64,000 nt of DNA, taken from NCBI RefSeq assembly GCF_900452395.1, contig NZ_UGNV01000001.1, forward strand, positions 2,963,501 through 3,027,500, written 5' to 3'. Under the pieces are notes generated by a model. The model was given only the letters and a program-made list of their open reading frames with translations. It had not been told where the DNA came from and ran no database searches. This document shows positions 1 to 8,901 of this stretch, piece by piece; within the stretch, counting starts at the first letter, position 1; every line of letters begins with the position of its first letter. Both the position numbers and the translations under genes were made by a program. Source of the DNA: Legionella beliardensis (lineage in GTDB: Bacteria > Pseudomonadota > Gammaproteobacteria > Legionellales > Legionellaceae).

Positions 1-2
1 CA

Positions 3-941
3 GCTACTTTTTTACTAGGTGGCGTATGTGGCACAATATTTTTGTTAGCTAGTCTACCTATCATGTATTTATCCTATAAGAAGTCCAAACAGGAACAGGA
101 GCAATTTAATAAGAAACAAGACCATTATGAAGCGCTCTTACTAAATAATTTAAGTGCACTTTTTGCTAAAACTAAGCAATATAAAGGCTTAGATTCTGCT
201 GCCGACTTTTATGACTTCTTAAATAAGAAAATCAAAGAATTAAACGACGAAAATACAAAAGACAAAAAATTAATTGCTAACTTATTAAATTATTTAAAAT
301 TGCAATCAATATATGATTTTTATAAGCACTCAGACTCAGAAACATTTGATGCTGTTTTAAAGGCAAGAATTAATCAATTTTTACTTAATCAACTTAATGA
401 ACAAAGCCACCTAGTTAATAACTCTGATAAAGGACAAGCCGCTTTTTTAGGGTTTGTGGGGGCCTTTGGTACTATAGCTGGTGGCTCTGCGGGATTTACT
501 GGACTATTAATAGGTTTAGGCCTCATGGCAAGTTTTAGCGTAATACCCTGGGCAGCGTTTGCAATTATTATTACTGCTGCAATAATTGGGACTTATGTCG
601 CATTAGATGCTGTAGAGTTAACAGAATTCAATGCGGCTAAAATGTATTGGTATAAATCGACTAAGACTTTAGGTAATTTCCTACAAAAGTTAAATGCAGA
701 GATTGAGGCTAAGCCAATTCTAGAAGAGCTGCCAGCTCCGGTAAATTCTATGAATACTGTCACTAACGCTAAATCTCATCCTCATAAAGACCCTAATTTA
801 TACTCTAACTCTTGGACTTCGCAAAAGCCTAATGAGGCAATTATCACCAAGGCCTATCCAAAACGATTTTTTAAAGAACAAGATAACTTTACTCAAGATG
901 AGGCGAGCAATTTACCAACTGCGGTATTTACGTATAGTTAG
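3..941 (+). CDS. Membrane protein of unknown function, 5'-truncated by the window edge
   Basis: The reading frame is open to the first bases of the window, so this is the 3' part of a longer gene. A TTG at 42 is in frame but lies inside a membrane segment and is unlikely to be the start. Visible order: a hydrophobic segment (bases about 3-75), a Lys/Glu/Gln-rich helical stretch (to about 430), a glycine-rich hydrophobic hairpin (about 430-640) containing GTIAGGSAGFTG, and a polar tail ending SNLPTAVFTYS. The hairpin motif GTI..G..GF.G recurs in the proteins at 46643-48064. I do not recognise a known domain. A secreted effector or inner-membrane structural protein are both possible; this is inference only. 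Confidence 0.7.
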   Translation, partial: ATFLLGGVCGTIFLLASLPIMYLSYKKSKQEQEQFNKKQDHYEALLLNNLSALFAKTKQYKGLDSAADFYDFLNKKIKELNDENTKDKKLIANLLNYLKLQSIYDFYKHSDSETFDAVLKARINQFLLNQLNEQSHLVNNSDKGQAAFLGFVGAFGTIAGGSAGFTGLLIGLGLMASFSVIPWAAFAIIITAAIIGTYVALDAVELTEFNAAKMYWYKSTKTLGNFLQKLNAEIEAKPILEELPAPVNSMNTVTNAKSHPHKDPNLYSNSWTSQKPNEAIITKAYPKRFFKEQDNFTQDEASNLPTAVFTYS

Positions 942-1044
942 CTCAATAAATTCCACAAAAGCTCATAATTGATTGCGCCACTAGTTAATTAATCTTGTGG
1001 GAATAATATTAGAAAAAATAGCCTTTAAGCGAGCTGGGCAAATG

Positions 1045-1077
1045 ATTAAAGCCAACTTAAACACAGTTGGCTTTAAT
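1045..1077. terminator. Strong bidirectional hairpin between convergent genes
   Basis: Two 13-base arms (ATTAAAGCCAACT at 1045-1057 and its exact complement at 1065-1077) enclose a 7-base loop. It lies between the ends of the convergent genes at 3-941 and 1098-1481, so it probably ends both transcripts, although the U-tracts are weak. Confidence 0.6.
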
Positions 1078-1097
1078 CTTGAGGGATTGTTCTCCAA

Positions 1098-1481
1098 TTA
1101 GGAACAATTTAAGTTAACCAATTGCTCACCATTATTCATTAAGCTTAATTTTGAGCGTGCTTCTAATTCAAAATGAATTGTATCACCGAGATGTAGAACA
1201 ACAGTCATTGCATTTCCTTCTGGAACAATCAACCCATTTATAATTGCTCTCTTTTTCAATGCTGTCATAATAATAGGATTTGCTTCATTGCCCTTAGCGC
1301 GTACTTTACAACTTAAGTTACGAGTACTAAACCAATTACCTTCTAAAGTATATTGATCATGAGGGAGCAGATCGTAGCCTTTAGAAAAACCGCTATTTAT
1401 TGCGCCTTGGCTGGCAAATGTGTTCGCAGCAAATAAGACACTGGAGCCTAGTAAAAATGCACTTATTGTTCTTATTTTCAT
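1098..1481 (-). CDS. Small exported periplasmic protein, unknown function
   Basis: 127 residues with a clear Sec signal peptide: a KIR n-region, a hydrophobic core (AFLLGSSVLFAANTF) and a probable cleavage after TFA-S near residue 24. The mature part is about 100 residues with a few basic residues and two cysteines (in NLSCKV and at the C-terminus NLNCS), which could form a disulfide. An AGGAG ribosome-binding site lies seven bases upstream of the ATG. It is followed upstream on the same strand by a YqjD-like protein and a BON lipoprotein, suggesting a shared envelope-stress role. No family recognised. Confidence 0.75.
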   Translation of the reverse strand: MKIRTISAFLLGSSVLFAANTFASQGAINSGFSKGYDLLPHDQYTLEGNWFSTRNLSCKVRAKGNEANPIIMTALKKRAIINGLIVPEGNAMTVVLHLGDTIHFELEARSKLSLMNNGEQLVNLNCS

Positions 1482-1515
1482 GATACAACTCCTATTTATA
1501 TTTGTTCAATGTAGT

Positions 1516-1857
1516 TTATTTTCTTAAAAGATTGTAGAGGGCAAAACCTACTCCACCAGCAATCAGTAATGCACTTAAAGGCTTCTCTTTAACTTTATTT
1601 AGAATTTCATCAGAGTTAACTTGCAGATAATCTTTTGCCTCATTAACAATTTTCTTACTTTCGTTATAAAGCTCACCAGCTGATTCTTTGACCTGATTAT
1701 AAAAATCTTGGGTTTTCTCCTCACCCTTTTCAACGGCTTCACTTACTTTTTTTTCCCCTTGGCGGTAAGCATCTTCCGCTTTCTGCTTACCTTCTTCATA
1801 AAAATGATTTACTTTTTCTTTTCCGTTCTCAAAAGCTACTCTATTATTGTTAGACAT
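1516..1857 (-). CDS. YqjD/ElaB-like membrane-tethered protein (DUF883-type)
   Basis: 113 residues. The N-terminal 85 are a highly charged amphipathic helix with repeated Gly-Lys/Glu-Lys segments (EEGKQKAEDAYRQGEKK...). The C-terminus is a single membrane anchor (KPLSALLIAGGVGFALYNLLRK). This layout matches the ElaB/YqjD/YgaM family, whose E. coli members sit in the inner membrane, bind ribosomes and are made in stationary phase under sigma-S. The assignment rests on architecture rather than a diagnostic motif. A good AAGGA site precedes the ATG. Same strand and tight spacing with the BON lipoprotein upstream and the exported protein downstream. Confidence 0.7.
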   Translation of the reverse strand: MSNNNRVAFENGKEKVNHFYEEGKQKAEDAYRQGEKKVSEAVEKGEEKTQDFYNQVKESAGELYNESKKIVNEAKDYLQVNSDEILNKVKEKPLSALLIAGGVGFALYNLLRK

Positions 1858-1912
1858 TTCATTTTTCCTTAGTTAAATCAAGTTAACGCAATTAAGATTT
1901 ATGGTCGTTATC

Positions 1913-2221
1913 TTATTTTCTTACAATAAGATTATTTTGAACTACTCTAACTCCCTCTATTTGGCTAGCCATTTGACCTGCCTTAATTTTCTGCTGATAT
2001 GTTTTAACAAAACCACTTAGAAGAACTGTACCTTTATCTGTTTCCACATGGATTCGTGAAGCAGGTAGGCCAGAATTATTTACCAGAGCTGCCTTTACTG
2101 AAGTAGTAATCGCTGCATCGGAGCTATACTGATTAACACTTCGTTCGCCGGACATAACTTGACAACCTGAAAGCATGAGCAATGAACAGCCTGCTAGTAT
2201 ACCGACAATGTTTTTCTTCAT
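1913..2221 (-). CDS. BON-domain lipoprotein (OsmY/DolP-like)
   Basis: 102 residues. A lipoprotein signal peptide ends in the lipobox LSGC at residues 17-20, so the mature protein should start at lipidated Cys20. Residues about 35-100 form one BON domain: two helices followed by the typical VETDKGTVLLSGFV strand pair and a second helix-strand ending GVRVVQNNLIV. BON domains bind phospholipid surfaces; OsmY and DolP have two such domains and protect the envelope under osmotic stress, whereas this protein has only one. An AAGGAG site precedes the ATG. It is the first gene of the minus-strand envelope cluster. Confidence 0.85.
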   Translation of the reverse strand: MKKNIVGILAGCSLLMLSGCQVMSGERSVNQYSSDAAITTSVKAALVNNSGLPASRIHVETDKGTVLLSGFVKTYQQKIKAGQMASQIEGVRVVQNNLIVRK

Positions 2222-2419
2222 AGAATTACTCCTTTATTTACAACAATGTATTGAGTCAGGTTTATTTCTAAATAAAAGTGACAACTTTAAGTTACACGTT
2301 TGAGCAATATATGTCAAATAATTTAAGTCAGAAAGTTAAAATTATTGTTAGATATTTTTTTACATGATATAAGACACTTATTGTCTTTGCATTTGTCACA
2401 TCAACCTAAGGTATAAATT

Positions 2420-2638
2420 ATGCTTATTGTCCCAGAACCGGCTACACAAAAGAAAATTGCATTTCGTATTCGTATGAATGTCAAAACACATGAAGAAATA
2501 ATGAAGTACTGCCAATGGGCGGGAATTACTTACCGTGATTTTTTTATTGAAGAAGCATGTAAATATATTTTAGCGAATGACAAAAAGTGGAATGCCTATA
2601 AGCAAAGTAAACAAAAAACAATCGAGGATCTAAATTAG
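2420..2638 (+). CDS. Small ribbon-helix-helix-like protein, possible DNA binder
   Basis: 72 residues. A short strand (KIAFRIRMNV, residues 13-22) is followed by two helices (THEEIMKYCQWAG and TYRDFFIEEACKYIL). That strand-helix-turn-helix order with a small residue at the turn is typical of MetJ/Arc-type regulators, which bind DNA as dimers. The C-terminus is lysine-rich. AAGG lies eight bases before the ATG. Transcribed divergently from the BON lipoprotein cluster, so it could regulate it. Fold inferred by eye; no specific family recognised. Confidence 0.6.
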   Translation: MLIVPEPATQKKIAFRIRMNVKTHEEIMKYCQWAGITYRDFFIEEACKYILANDKKWNAYKQSKQKTIEDLN

Positions 2639-2766
2639 CCAGCACAGACAAATCCCTTTGTCGCCACTTCTGTTTTCGATTAAATATATAGCGCAGTATT
2701 AATTGATGAATTCAATATAGGACTTAGCATGTCTTGCCATCAAAGCAATGCAATAATGAAAAGACT

Positions 2767-2803
2767 AGTTTGATATAGAAAATCATAGTTTTTATATCAA
2801 ACT
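2767..2803 (-). terminator. Probable priC terminator hairpin
   Basis: Perfect 11-base arms (AGTTTGATATA 2767-2777 and TATATCAAACT 2793-2803) sit 14 bases downstream of the priC stop on the minus strand. They are followed by a short T-rich run (AGTCTTTT). Confidence 0.5.
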
Positions 2804-2817
2804 GAAGTTTAAGCTAT

Positions 2818-3336
2818 TTAATTCATTGCTTTTAAATAAGCCTCGTTTGCTAAGGTTAACTGTTTTTGTAGTTGGCCTAATTCAGCCTGCAGCTTTAATT
2901 TTGACTCACCATTTAAATTTTGTGATTGAGCAAGTGTTGCGGCTAAAGCGTCTTTTTGCTGCGTTAATAAAGTAATTTGCTGTTCTAGATTTTGTAGCCA
3001 TTGTTGGCGAGTTGTTAATCTATCAAGAGTAAAGTCGGCTACTTCTGAGGTCACTTTTTTCTTAGAATGTTGCTGACATACTGAAACTAAAACATTTATC
3101 TTCTGATTAATTTGTAACGCTAAATAATGTGCTACACGTAAGTTTGTTTGTTGACTTAGGGTATTGATATCTGTTTTAACTTCCTTACTATAAGCTTGGA
3201 TGTCATCTTTAGGGTGACAGCGAAACAAACCATTGGGAAATACCCGAGAGTTGAATGATAATTCAAACTTACTTAGTTGCCATTCTAATTCAGGAAGGCG
3301 TGCTAAGAGCGTTGTTAATAATAAGTTAACTGACAT
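2818..3336 (-). CDS. priC: Primosomal replication protein N'' (PriC)
   Basis: 172 residues, close to the 175 of E. coli PriC. PriC binds single-stranded DNA and SSB and helps reload the replicative helicase at stalled forks. The SFNSRVFPNGLF segment (about residues 27-38) matches the family's conserved aromatic stretch, and the protein ends in a long helical pair (LKLQAELGQLQKQLTLANEAYL) as in the PriC fold. The whole protein is helical, with no signal peptide. It lies downstream of the amino-acid permease on the same strand, 128 bases away, so co-transcription is possible but not required. Confidence 0.75.
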   Translation of the reverse strand: MSVNLLLTTLLARLPELEWQLSKFELSFNSRVFPNGLFRCHPKDDIQAYSKEVKTDINTLSQQTNLRVAHYLALQINQKINVLVSVCQQHSKKKVTSEVADFTLDRLTTRQQWLQNLEQQITLLTQQKDALAATLAQSQNLNGESKLKLQAELGQLQKQLTLANEAYLKAMN

Positions 3337-3464
3337 CCGTTACTCCAATAGGTTTGCAAACGCTTTGAACCAATTGGAAAACCACAATCATAAAGTAGCA
3401 TCTCAAACTTATAAAATTCATACATCCTACGCGGATATGATTGTCCTGTATCCATTGCGTCTTC

Positions 3465-4874
3465 TTAAGCAACTTCTAATTGTTTTTTAGAGTTAATTTT
3501 ACTTTTTTGAAATCTAGTACTGATAAAGGGTGGTAAGCACATTACAACTAAACCAAATACTAAGGTTAATTCATAGCGAGTAATGCTACCAATATCAATA
3601 GTATCAGGAGGTATAAAACTAACGACTAAAGTAGCTAATACACCGATAATGCCTATCCCTGATACGATTAACATACCTAATAGCCCGCCCGGTATTTTAA
3701 AAAGCCGCGGTTTTTTTGGATGGCTTATCCTAAGCTTAATAGCTGCAACAAACATAATCAAATACATCAACATATATAATTGCGCAGCTAATGCCGTTAA
3801 CAACCAATAGGAACTATTAACACTGGGCATAAAAAGAAAGAGGGCAGATAGCACGGTAACAATAATTGCTTGAATGATTAGAATAACGATAGGTGCACCA
3901 TGCTTATTAGATCGTCGAAATATTTCTGGCAAATTTCCTTCCGAAGCTGCGACCATTAATCCTTTTGTTGGTGCGATTATCCAATTACTTACCCCACCTA
4001 AACCACCCATAATCAGCATTAACGCAATAATTGGCATCAGCCAAATTAGATGATAACGTCCAAAAAAAGCATTAAATGCCTGCATGATGCCAGCAACTAA
4101 GTTAATTTCTTTATTTGGTAAGACAATTGCAATTGCTAACGAGCCCAGAATTAACGTTACTAGAATAATTGCTACTGAAATAACTAAAGCCCGCGGAAAT
4201 GCATATTGAGGGTTATGAACATCATTTGCATGCACCGTAGCAATTTCGATACCGCAAAAAGACATCATAATTGCTGTTAAGGAAACCCATAATGAGCTTT
4301 CATGCCCTTGTGGCAATATGCTATGCAAATTAAATTGAATTTGAGAAGGATTATTGCCTAATAACCATACTATACCTAAGGCAATAATTAATGTCATAGG
4401 CACAATTAACCCTGAAATCGCACAGATATTACTAAAAAGAGCTGCTGATTTCATACCACTAATATTAATCCAAGTGACAATCCAAAAAGACGCGGTAATA
4501 ACTAACCACAGAAAGACAGGGTTGGTAACCAATGAAGGATTAATTAGATAGCCAATTGTACCCGCGACAAAAGATAGGATAGTGGGATACCAAATAACAT
4601 TTTCAATCCATTGTAGCCAAATAGCTAAAAATCCAGCTTTTTTACCAAAAGCTTCTTTAACCCAAATATAAATTCCACCTTGCTCTGCCCATCCTGAGGC
4701 TAATTCTGCAGAAACTAATGCCGTAGGAATTAAGAAAAATAAAGCACCAAGCAGAAAGAAAAAAATCAGTTGGCTGCCAAATAAAGCGGTAGCAGGTAAA
4801 TTACGGATACTATCAACTGATCCAACAGTAATCATAGTCAGGCTAAAAATACTCAATACATGCTTGTTACTCAT
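3465..4874 (-). CDS. APC-superfamily amino-acid permease (glutamate:GABA-antiporter-like)
   Basis: 469 residues with about 12 membrane segments. The first segments carry the APC signature (TMITVGSVDSIRNLP, then ELASGWAEQGGIYIWVKEAFG), where the unwound helix-1 Gly-Ser region binds substrate carboxylates. The family exchanges or imports amino acids across the inner membrane; the GADxG-like gate and acid-resistance antiporters (GadC, YjeM-like) are the nearest I can name. Substrate cannot be read from sequence. In an amino-acid-dependent intracellular pathogen this would supply carbon. Followed by priC on the same strand. Confidence 0.85.
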   Translation of the reverse strand: MSNKHVLSIFSLTMITVGSVDSIRNLPATALFGSQLIFFFLLGALFFLIPTALVSAELASGWAEQGGIYIWVKEAFGKKAGFLAIWLQWIENVIWYPTILSFVAGTIGYLINPSLVTNPVFLWLVITASFWIVTWINISGMKSAALFSNICAISGLIVPMTLIIALGIVWLLGNNPSQIQFNLHSILPQGHESSLWVSLTAIMMSFCGIEIATVHANDVHNPQYAFPRALVISVAIILVTLILGSLAIAIVLPNKEINLVAGIMQAFNAFFGRYHLIWLMPIIALMLIMGGLGGVSNWIIAPTKGLMVAASEGNLPEIFRRSNKHGAPIVILIIQAIIVTVLSALFLFMPSVNSSYWLLTALAAQLYMLMYLIMFVAAIKLRISHPKKPRLFKIPGGLLGMLIVSGIGIIGVLATLVVSFIPPDTIDIGSITRYELTLVFGLVVMCLPPFISTRFQKSKINSKKQLEVA

Positions 4875-5094
4875 TGCATTCCTTCTTGCTCTTGAAAACG
4901 CGCTAATACATGATTATACGTGGCTTAGCTTAAGAAAACATTATAATAGAATAAAAAATAGACAAATTTGCTAGTTTACTGCACTCTTATCTTTTTGTAA
5001 ATTATGAAAACTGCCATAATAATTTATGGTTGTAAATTAATATGTTTCTAAAATTATCTTTTTCTACTGAATTCACTTTACAATAATGTGAATT

Positions 5095-5147
5095 CGACAC
5101 AAAAACTATGCCATGGCTTTTGTGTCATTAAATGAATTTTTATCCCG
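5095..5147 (+). repeat. Dispersed palindromic repeat, copy 1
   Basis: Arms GACACAAAA (5096-5104) and TTTTGTGTC (5118-5126) around ACTATGCCATGGC, followed by TAAATGAATTTTTATC. The same order of arm, CTATG core, arm, and AAATGAA-TTTTTATC tail recurs at 7103-7150, and diverged copies occur at 49853-49890 and (minus strand) 9361-9403. Here it sits between divergent genes, so it is not simply a terminator. Confidence 0.75.
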
Positions 5148-5186
5148 TAAATGTATATTATTCATACGGATTTTAGAAAAAAGCTC

Positions 5187-5220
5187 AGTTCGATATAATC
5201 TAGTTACTATTTATCGAACT
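5187..5220. repeat. 9-base inverted repeat upstream of the antiporter gene
   Basis: Arms AGTTCGATA (5187-5195) and TATCGAACT (5212-5220) are exact complements, separated by 16 bases, and end 29 bases before the ATG at 5250. It could be an operator for the antiporter gene or a leader hairpin; the function is not known. Confidence 0.5.
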
Positions 5221-5249
5221 CACATTAACTAATAAACGGCGTATTGCTG

Positions 5250-7088
5250 ATGAACAATAATTTATTAACCCATGTTTTTATTTTTCTAGCCGCAGCTGCA
5301 GTTATTGTTCCCATTGCTAGTCGTTTTAAATTAAGTTCAGTATTAGGTTATTTGATTATTGGAGTACTAATAGGACCTTTTGGATTTAAGCTATTAGGAA
5401 ATGCTGAACAAATTATGAGCTTTGCTGAATTCGGTATCGTAATGATGCTTTTCTTAATTGGACTAGAACTTGAACCAAAAATGCTTTGGCGCTTAAGAAA
5501 AGCGATTGTGGGTTTAGGCAGTTTACAAGTTATTCTGACAACGACACTGCTTGCAATTCTAGGTATTTTGTTGGGTTATAAGTGGCAAGAAAGCTTAGCA
5601 GTAGGTATGGCACTTGCACTTTCCTCAACAGCGCTTGTTTTACAAATGCTTGAAGAAAAGAATTTATTACGCACCGCCGAAGGTGAAACATCATTCGCCG
5701 TTTTACTATTTCAAGATATTGCTGTTATTCCTATTTTAATTATCTTGCCCCTGCTTGCGCCTTATAATGTTTCTAACTTTTCTAATTTACCTCCAGAATT
5801 TATAGATTTTCCCAGATGGCTTCATGCCTTATTTGTCATTGGCATTATTAGCCTTATTATCTTGATGGGTCATTTTTTATCTCATCGTTTATTTTTTATT
5901 CTTGCTAAAACTAACCTGCGCGAGGTTTTTACAGCAGCATCTTTGGCTATTGTGATTGGCATTACCTTGCTCATGCAAATCGTTGGCGCCTCACCTGCGT
6001 TAGGCGCCTTTATTGCAGGCGTAGTACTCGCTAACTCTCAATATAAACATACGCTAGAAATGGATATAGAGCCTTTTAAGGGCCTGCTCTTAGGCTTATT
6101 TTTTATTTCAGTAGGCATGAGCATGGACTTTAATCTTTTTAGAGAGCAGCCCTTAACCATTATTACTACGGTTTTTACGGTTATTATTATCAAAGCAAGT
6201 GTATTAATTATTTTAGGGTATTTATTTAATTTAACTAGCGTCCAACGAATTGGCTTTGCCCTGGCATTATCACAAGCTGGAGAATTTGCTTTTGTCGTGT
6301 TTCAATTTGCAGACCATGTTAATGTTATTTCAAAATCAAATGCTCATTTTTTTAATTTTGTCGTAGCCCTTTCTATGGCACTTACACCTTTCTTGATGTT
6401 ATTTTATCATCGCTTTATCGTTCCTCGATATCTCAGTACTATTCCTTTACGAAACTTCGATACAATTAGGGAAAGAAACTCGATTATCTTAGCTGGCTAT
6501 GGTCGCTTTGGTCAGATTATCGGCCGTTTTTTGCGAGCCCAAGATGTTCATTTAACGGTCTTAGAGAAAGATCCAGAGCAAATTGAACTGTTACGTAAGT
6601 TTGGCTTTCAAGGTTATTTTGGCGATGCTACTCGCCTAGATTTATTACGCAATGCCGGTGCTAATGAAGCTAAAATACTTATTGTCGCCGTAGGAAGCAG
6701 CGAGACCTCACTTAAAATTGTTAAAATAGCTAAGCAATATTTTCCTAATTTGAAGATTTATGCACGCGCTCATAATCGGCGCCATGCCTATGAACTTCAC
6801 AAAGAAGAAGTTAATTATTTTAGACGCGAAACATTTGACTCTTCACTTTTAATGGCACGTGAGGTGATGGTTGGGCTAGGTTATAGTGCTGATAGTATTC
6901 GACGCAAAGCAAAGATTTTTGCTGATTTTGACGAAAAATCATTACAAGAATCATTCGAATTTTTTGAGAAAGAGAGTGAGTTAATTCGATTTTTTCGTTA
7001 TACCAATATCGAGTTAGAGCGAATTTTGCAAAATGATCAGCAAATTGAAAGCCTCTATAGGCGGCGTAAGACATATAAAGCCAAATAA
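5250..7088 (+). CDS. KefB/KefC-type K+:H+ antiporter (CPA2 family) with TrkA-N domain
   Basis: 612 residues from ATG 5250; a TTG two codons upstream is possible but not needed. Residues about 5-380 are 12-13 membrane segments of a CPA2 exchanger, including EMDIEPFKGLLLGLFFISVGMS, nearly identical in pattern to E. coli KefB/KefC. Residues about 400-520 are a Rossmann RCK/TrkA-N domain starting GYGRFGQ, which in KefC binds NAD(H) and glutathione and gates K+ efflux that acidifies the cytoplasm during electrophile stress. The length fits KefB (601) and KefC (620). No separate KefF/KefG ancillary gene is adjacent. Bracketed by two copies of the same palindromic repeat (5095 and 7103). Confidence 0.88.
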   Translation: MNNNLLTHVFIFLAAAAVIVPIASRFKLSSVLGYLIIGVLIGPFGFKLLGNAEQIMSFAEFGIVMMLFLIGLELEPKMLWRLRKAIVGLGSLQVILTTTLLAILGILLGYKWQESLAVGMALALSSTALVLQMLEEKNLLRTAEGETSFAVLLFQDIAVIPILIILPLLAPYNVSNFSNLPPEFIDFPRWLHALFVIGIISLIILMGHFLSHRLFFILAKTNLREVFTAASLAIVIGITLLMQIVGASPALGAFIAGVVLANSQYKHTLEMDIEPFKGLLLGLFFISVGMSMDFNLFREQPLTIITTVFTVIIIKASVLIILGYLFNLTSVQRIGFALALSQAGEFAFVVFQFADHVNVISKSNAHFFNFVVALSMALTPFLMLFYHRFIVPRYLSTIPLRNFDTIRERNSIILAGYGRFGQIIGRFLRAQDVHLTVLEKDPEQIELLRKFGFQGYFGDATRLDLLRNAGANEAKILIVAVGSSETSLKIVKIAKQYFPNLKIYARAHNRRHAYELHKEEVNYFRRETFDSSLLMAREVMVGLGYSADSIRRKAKIFADFDEKSLQESFEFFEKESELIRFFRYTNIELERILQNDQQIESLYRRRKTYKAK

Positions 7089-7102
7089 AAAATACCTGAA
7101 AT

Positions 7103-7150
7103 CGACACAAACACTATGCGAACGTTTGTGTCGCTAAATGAAGTATTTTT
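7103..7150 (+). repeat. Dispersed palindromic repeat, copy 2, likely bidirectional terminator
   Basis: Perfect 10-base arms CGACACAAAC (7103-7112) and GTTTGTGTCG (7124-7133) with core ACTATGCGAAC, then CTAAATGAAGTATTTTTATC. T-rich runs follow on both strands, and it lies between the convergent antiporter and ppa genes, so it can end both transcripts. Confidence 0.8.
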
Positions 7151-7168
7151 ATCTTGAGCTCACATTAA

Positions 7169-7705
7169 TTAAGCAATTTTTCCTGCAAAACGCTCAATAC
7201 TGGCCATAATTTCTTTATGGGCTGCCTCTATACCATCCCACCCATCAACTTTGACCCACTTCCCTTCTTCTAGATCTTTATAATGCTGAAAGAAATGCTC
7301 TATAGAGAGTAACAAATGTTGGGGTAAATCATTATAGGTTTCAACATTAGAATAGATTTTAGTTAATTTATTAATAGGAACTGCGAGTAGTTTTGTGTCC
7401 TCACCTGCCTCATCAGTCATATTTAACATGCCAACGACTCGGCAAGCAATGGTTGCACCATTTAATAAGGGTACAGGCGCCACAACTAATACATCAACAG
7501 GATCGCCATCCTGGGATAATGTATTAGGAATATAACCATAATTTACTGGGTAAAACATGGCTGTAGACATGAAGCGATCGACACGTAAAGCGCCACTATC
7601 TTTATCAACCTCATACTTAACTGGAGCCCCATACATAGGAATCTCAATGATAACATTAATCTCGTTAGGGACATTACGACCACTAGTAATATTCATTAAG
7701 CTCAC
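7169..7705 (-). CDS. ppa: Inorganic pyrophosphatase
   Basis: 178 residues. Hydrolyses pyrophosphate in the cytoplasm, pulling biosynthetic reactions forward. The metal-binding signature DGDPVDVLV is at residues 66-74, and the further Asp ligands fall in [10 protein letters not shown] (97-105); family I soluble type, E. coli length 176. The GTG at 7705 is preferred over the ATG three codons later because [13 protein letters not shown] lines up with the E. coli start MSLLNVPAGKDLP, and a GGATGG site lies upstream. Converges on the Kef antiporter. Confidence 0.95.
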   Translation of the reverse strand: MSLMNITSGRNVPNEINVIIEIPMYGAPVKYEVDKDSGALRVDRFMSTAMFYPVNYGYIPNTLSQDGDPVDVLVVAPVPLLNGATIACRVVGMLNMTDEAGEDTKLLAVPINKLTKIYSNVETYNDLPQHLLLSIEHFFQHYKDLEEGKWVKVDGWDGIEAAHKEIMASIERFAGKIA

Positions 7706-7874
7706 TTTAGTCCATCCAAATTTAAAAACAGCGTATTATGCGCAAAACTGCTTTAAAAGGCAAAATATCTTACTATAAATTTATTGCATCTTAGATAAGA
7801 TTAGTTAATTTCTCTATCATTTAAACCCTTACACCATCTTAATCCAACGCTTATACGGTAATTTTTTAAATACT

Positions 7875-7903
7875 CTTTTTTCCTCGTGCTATAAGAGTAT
7901 AAT
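7875..7903 (+). promoter_or_regulatory. Possible promoter of hinT-folE
   Basis: A perfect -10 hexamer TATAAT (7898-7903) lies 30 bases before the hinT ATG. The -35 position (7875-7880, CTTTTT) is poor, so this is tentative. Confidence 0.35.
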
Positions 7904-7933
7904 GCTAATTTAATTAATTGTTCATGGAAGCTT

Positions 7934-8275
7934 ATGGATTGCTTATTTTGTAAAATTGCGCAAGGTGAAATTAAGCCAAATCTTGTTTATGAAGATGCAA
8001 CGATGATTGCCTTTCATGACATTCACCCACAAGCACCGACACATGTATTAATTATTCCAAAAAAACACATTGCTACAATTAATGATCTAGCAAATGAAGA
8101 TGAGCAATTAGTAGGTCAAATGATTTTAAAAGCTAAACATATTGCTAAGTCTGAACAACTGAATGAAGACGGTTATCGCTTAGTTTTTAATGTTAATCCC
8201 AGTGGTGGGCAAACTGTTTACCACATTCATTTACATTTACTGGGCGGCCGGCAAATGACCTGGCCTCCAGGGTAG
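7934..8275 (+). CDS. hinT: HIT-family purine nucleoside phosphoramidase (HinT)
   Basis: 113 residues, the usual Hint size. HinT hydrolyses AMP-lysine and other nucleoside phosphoramidates. The N-terminal [11 protein letters not shown] and the histidine triad YHIHLHLL (H97, H99, H101) are both present; H99 would be the nucleophile. Folds as a homodimer in the cytoplasm. folE begins about ten bases after its stop on the same strand, so the two are probably co-transcribed. Confidence 0.93.
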   Translation: MDCLFCKIAQGEIKPNLVYEDATMIAFHDIHPQAPTHVLIIPKKHIATINDLANEDEQLVGQMILKAKHIAKSEQLNEDGYRLVFNVNPSGGQTVYHIHLHLLGGRQMTWPPG

Positions 8276-8285
8276 GACATTGTTC

Positions 8286-8825
8286 ATGCATGATTTATAC
8301 AAACAAATTTTAGAGCAAATTGGTGAAGATCCCGAGCGCGAAGGGTTGCGAGACACCCCTCAGCGTGCAGCTACTGCAATGCACTATTTAACGAAAGGGT
8401 ATAGTGAGAAACTAGAAGATATAATTAACAATGCGCTGTTTATTTCAGACATGAGTGAAATGGTCATTGTAAAAGATGTTGAGTTATATTCACTATGCGA
8501 ACATCACTTATTACCCTTTATTGGAAAATGCCATATAGGATACATCCCACATGGCAAAGTTTTGGGCTTATCGAAACTTGCCAGGATTGTTGATTATTAT
8601 GCCAGACGTTTGCAAATCCAAGAACGCTTAACTTCAGAAATTGCTCACTGCATTGAGGATATCACAGGCGCACGTGGCGTTGCTGTTGTTATTGAAGCAA
8701 AGCATTTATGCATGATGATGCGTGGTGTTGAAAAACAAAATTCATCGATGGTCACCTCAGTTATGCTAGGCGAAATGCGAGATCACTCCATTAGCCGTAG
8801 CGAATTTCTAAAATTAATTCGCTAA
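8286..8825 (+). CDS. folE: GTP cyclohydrolase I
   Basis: 179 residues from ATG 8286; a TTG at 8280 (two codons earlier) is equally close to the AGGGTAGG site and cannot be excluded. Converts GTP to dihydroneopterin triphosphate, the first step of folate synthesis; folP, a later step, is in this window at 36483. Zinc ligands C71 and H74 in [10 protein letters not shown] and C142 in [10 protein letters not shown] match the E. coli set (C110, H113, C181). The catalytic region [21 protein letters not shown] is intact. Confidence 0.95.
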   Translation: MHDLYKQILEQIGEDPEREGLRDTPQRAATAMHYLTKGYSEKLEDIINNALFISDMSEMVIVKDVELYSLCEHHLLPFIGKCHIGYIPHGKVLGLSKLARIVDYYARRLQIQERLTSEIAHCIEDITGARGVAVVIEAKHLCMMMRGVEKQNSSMVTSVMLGEMRDHSISRSEFLKLIR

Positions 8826-8901
8826 CTTCTTTTATTATAAGTTAAGAGAAAAATAGAAATATAGGTGGGCTAAACGCCTAAGAGTCAAGGTAGAGGCAGG
8901 C

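Larger units (their letters stand above)
4875..5249. other. Intergenic region between divergent permease and antiporter genes
   Basis: 375 bases, AT-rich, with no supportable gene. It must hold the promoters of both neighbours. It contains two separate inverted repeats (5095-5126 and 5187-5220), listed individually; the rest is unremarkable. Confidence 0.7.

Noticed and set aside
3-941. TTG at 42 as the true start of the first gene
   Set aside because: The frame is open to the window edge and the upstream codons complete a membrane helix, so the start is outside the window.
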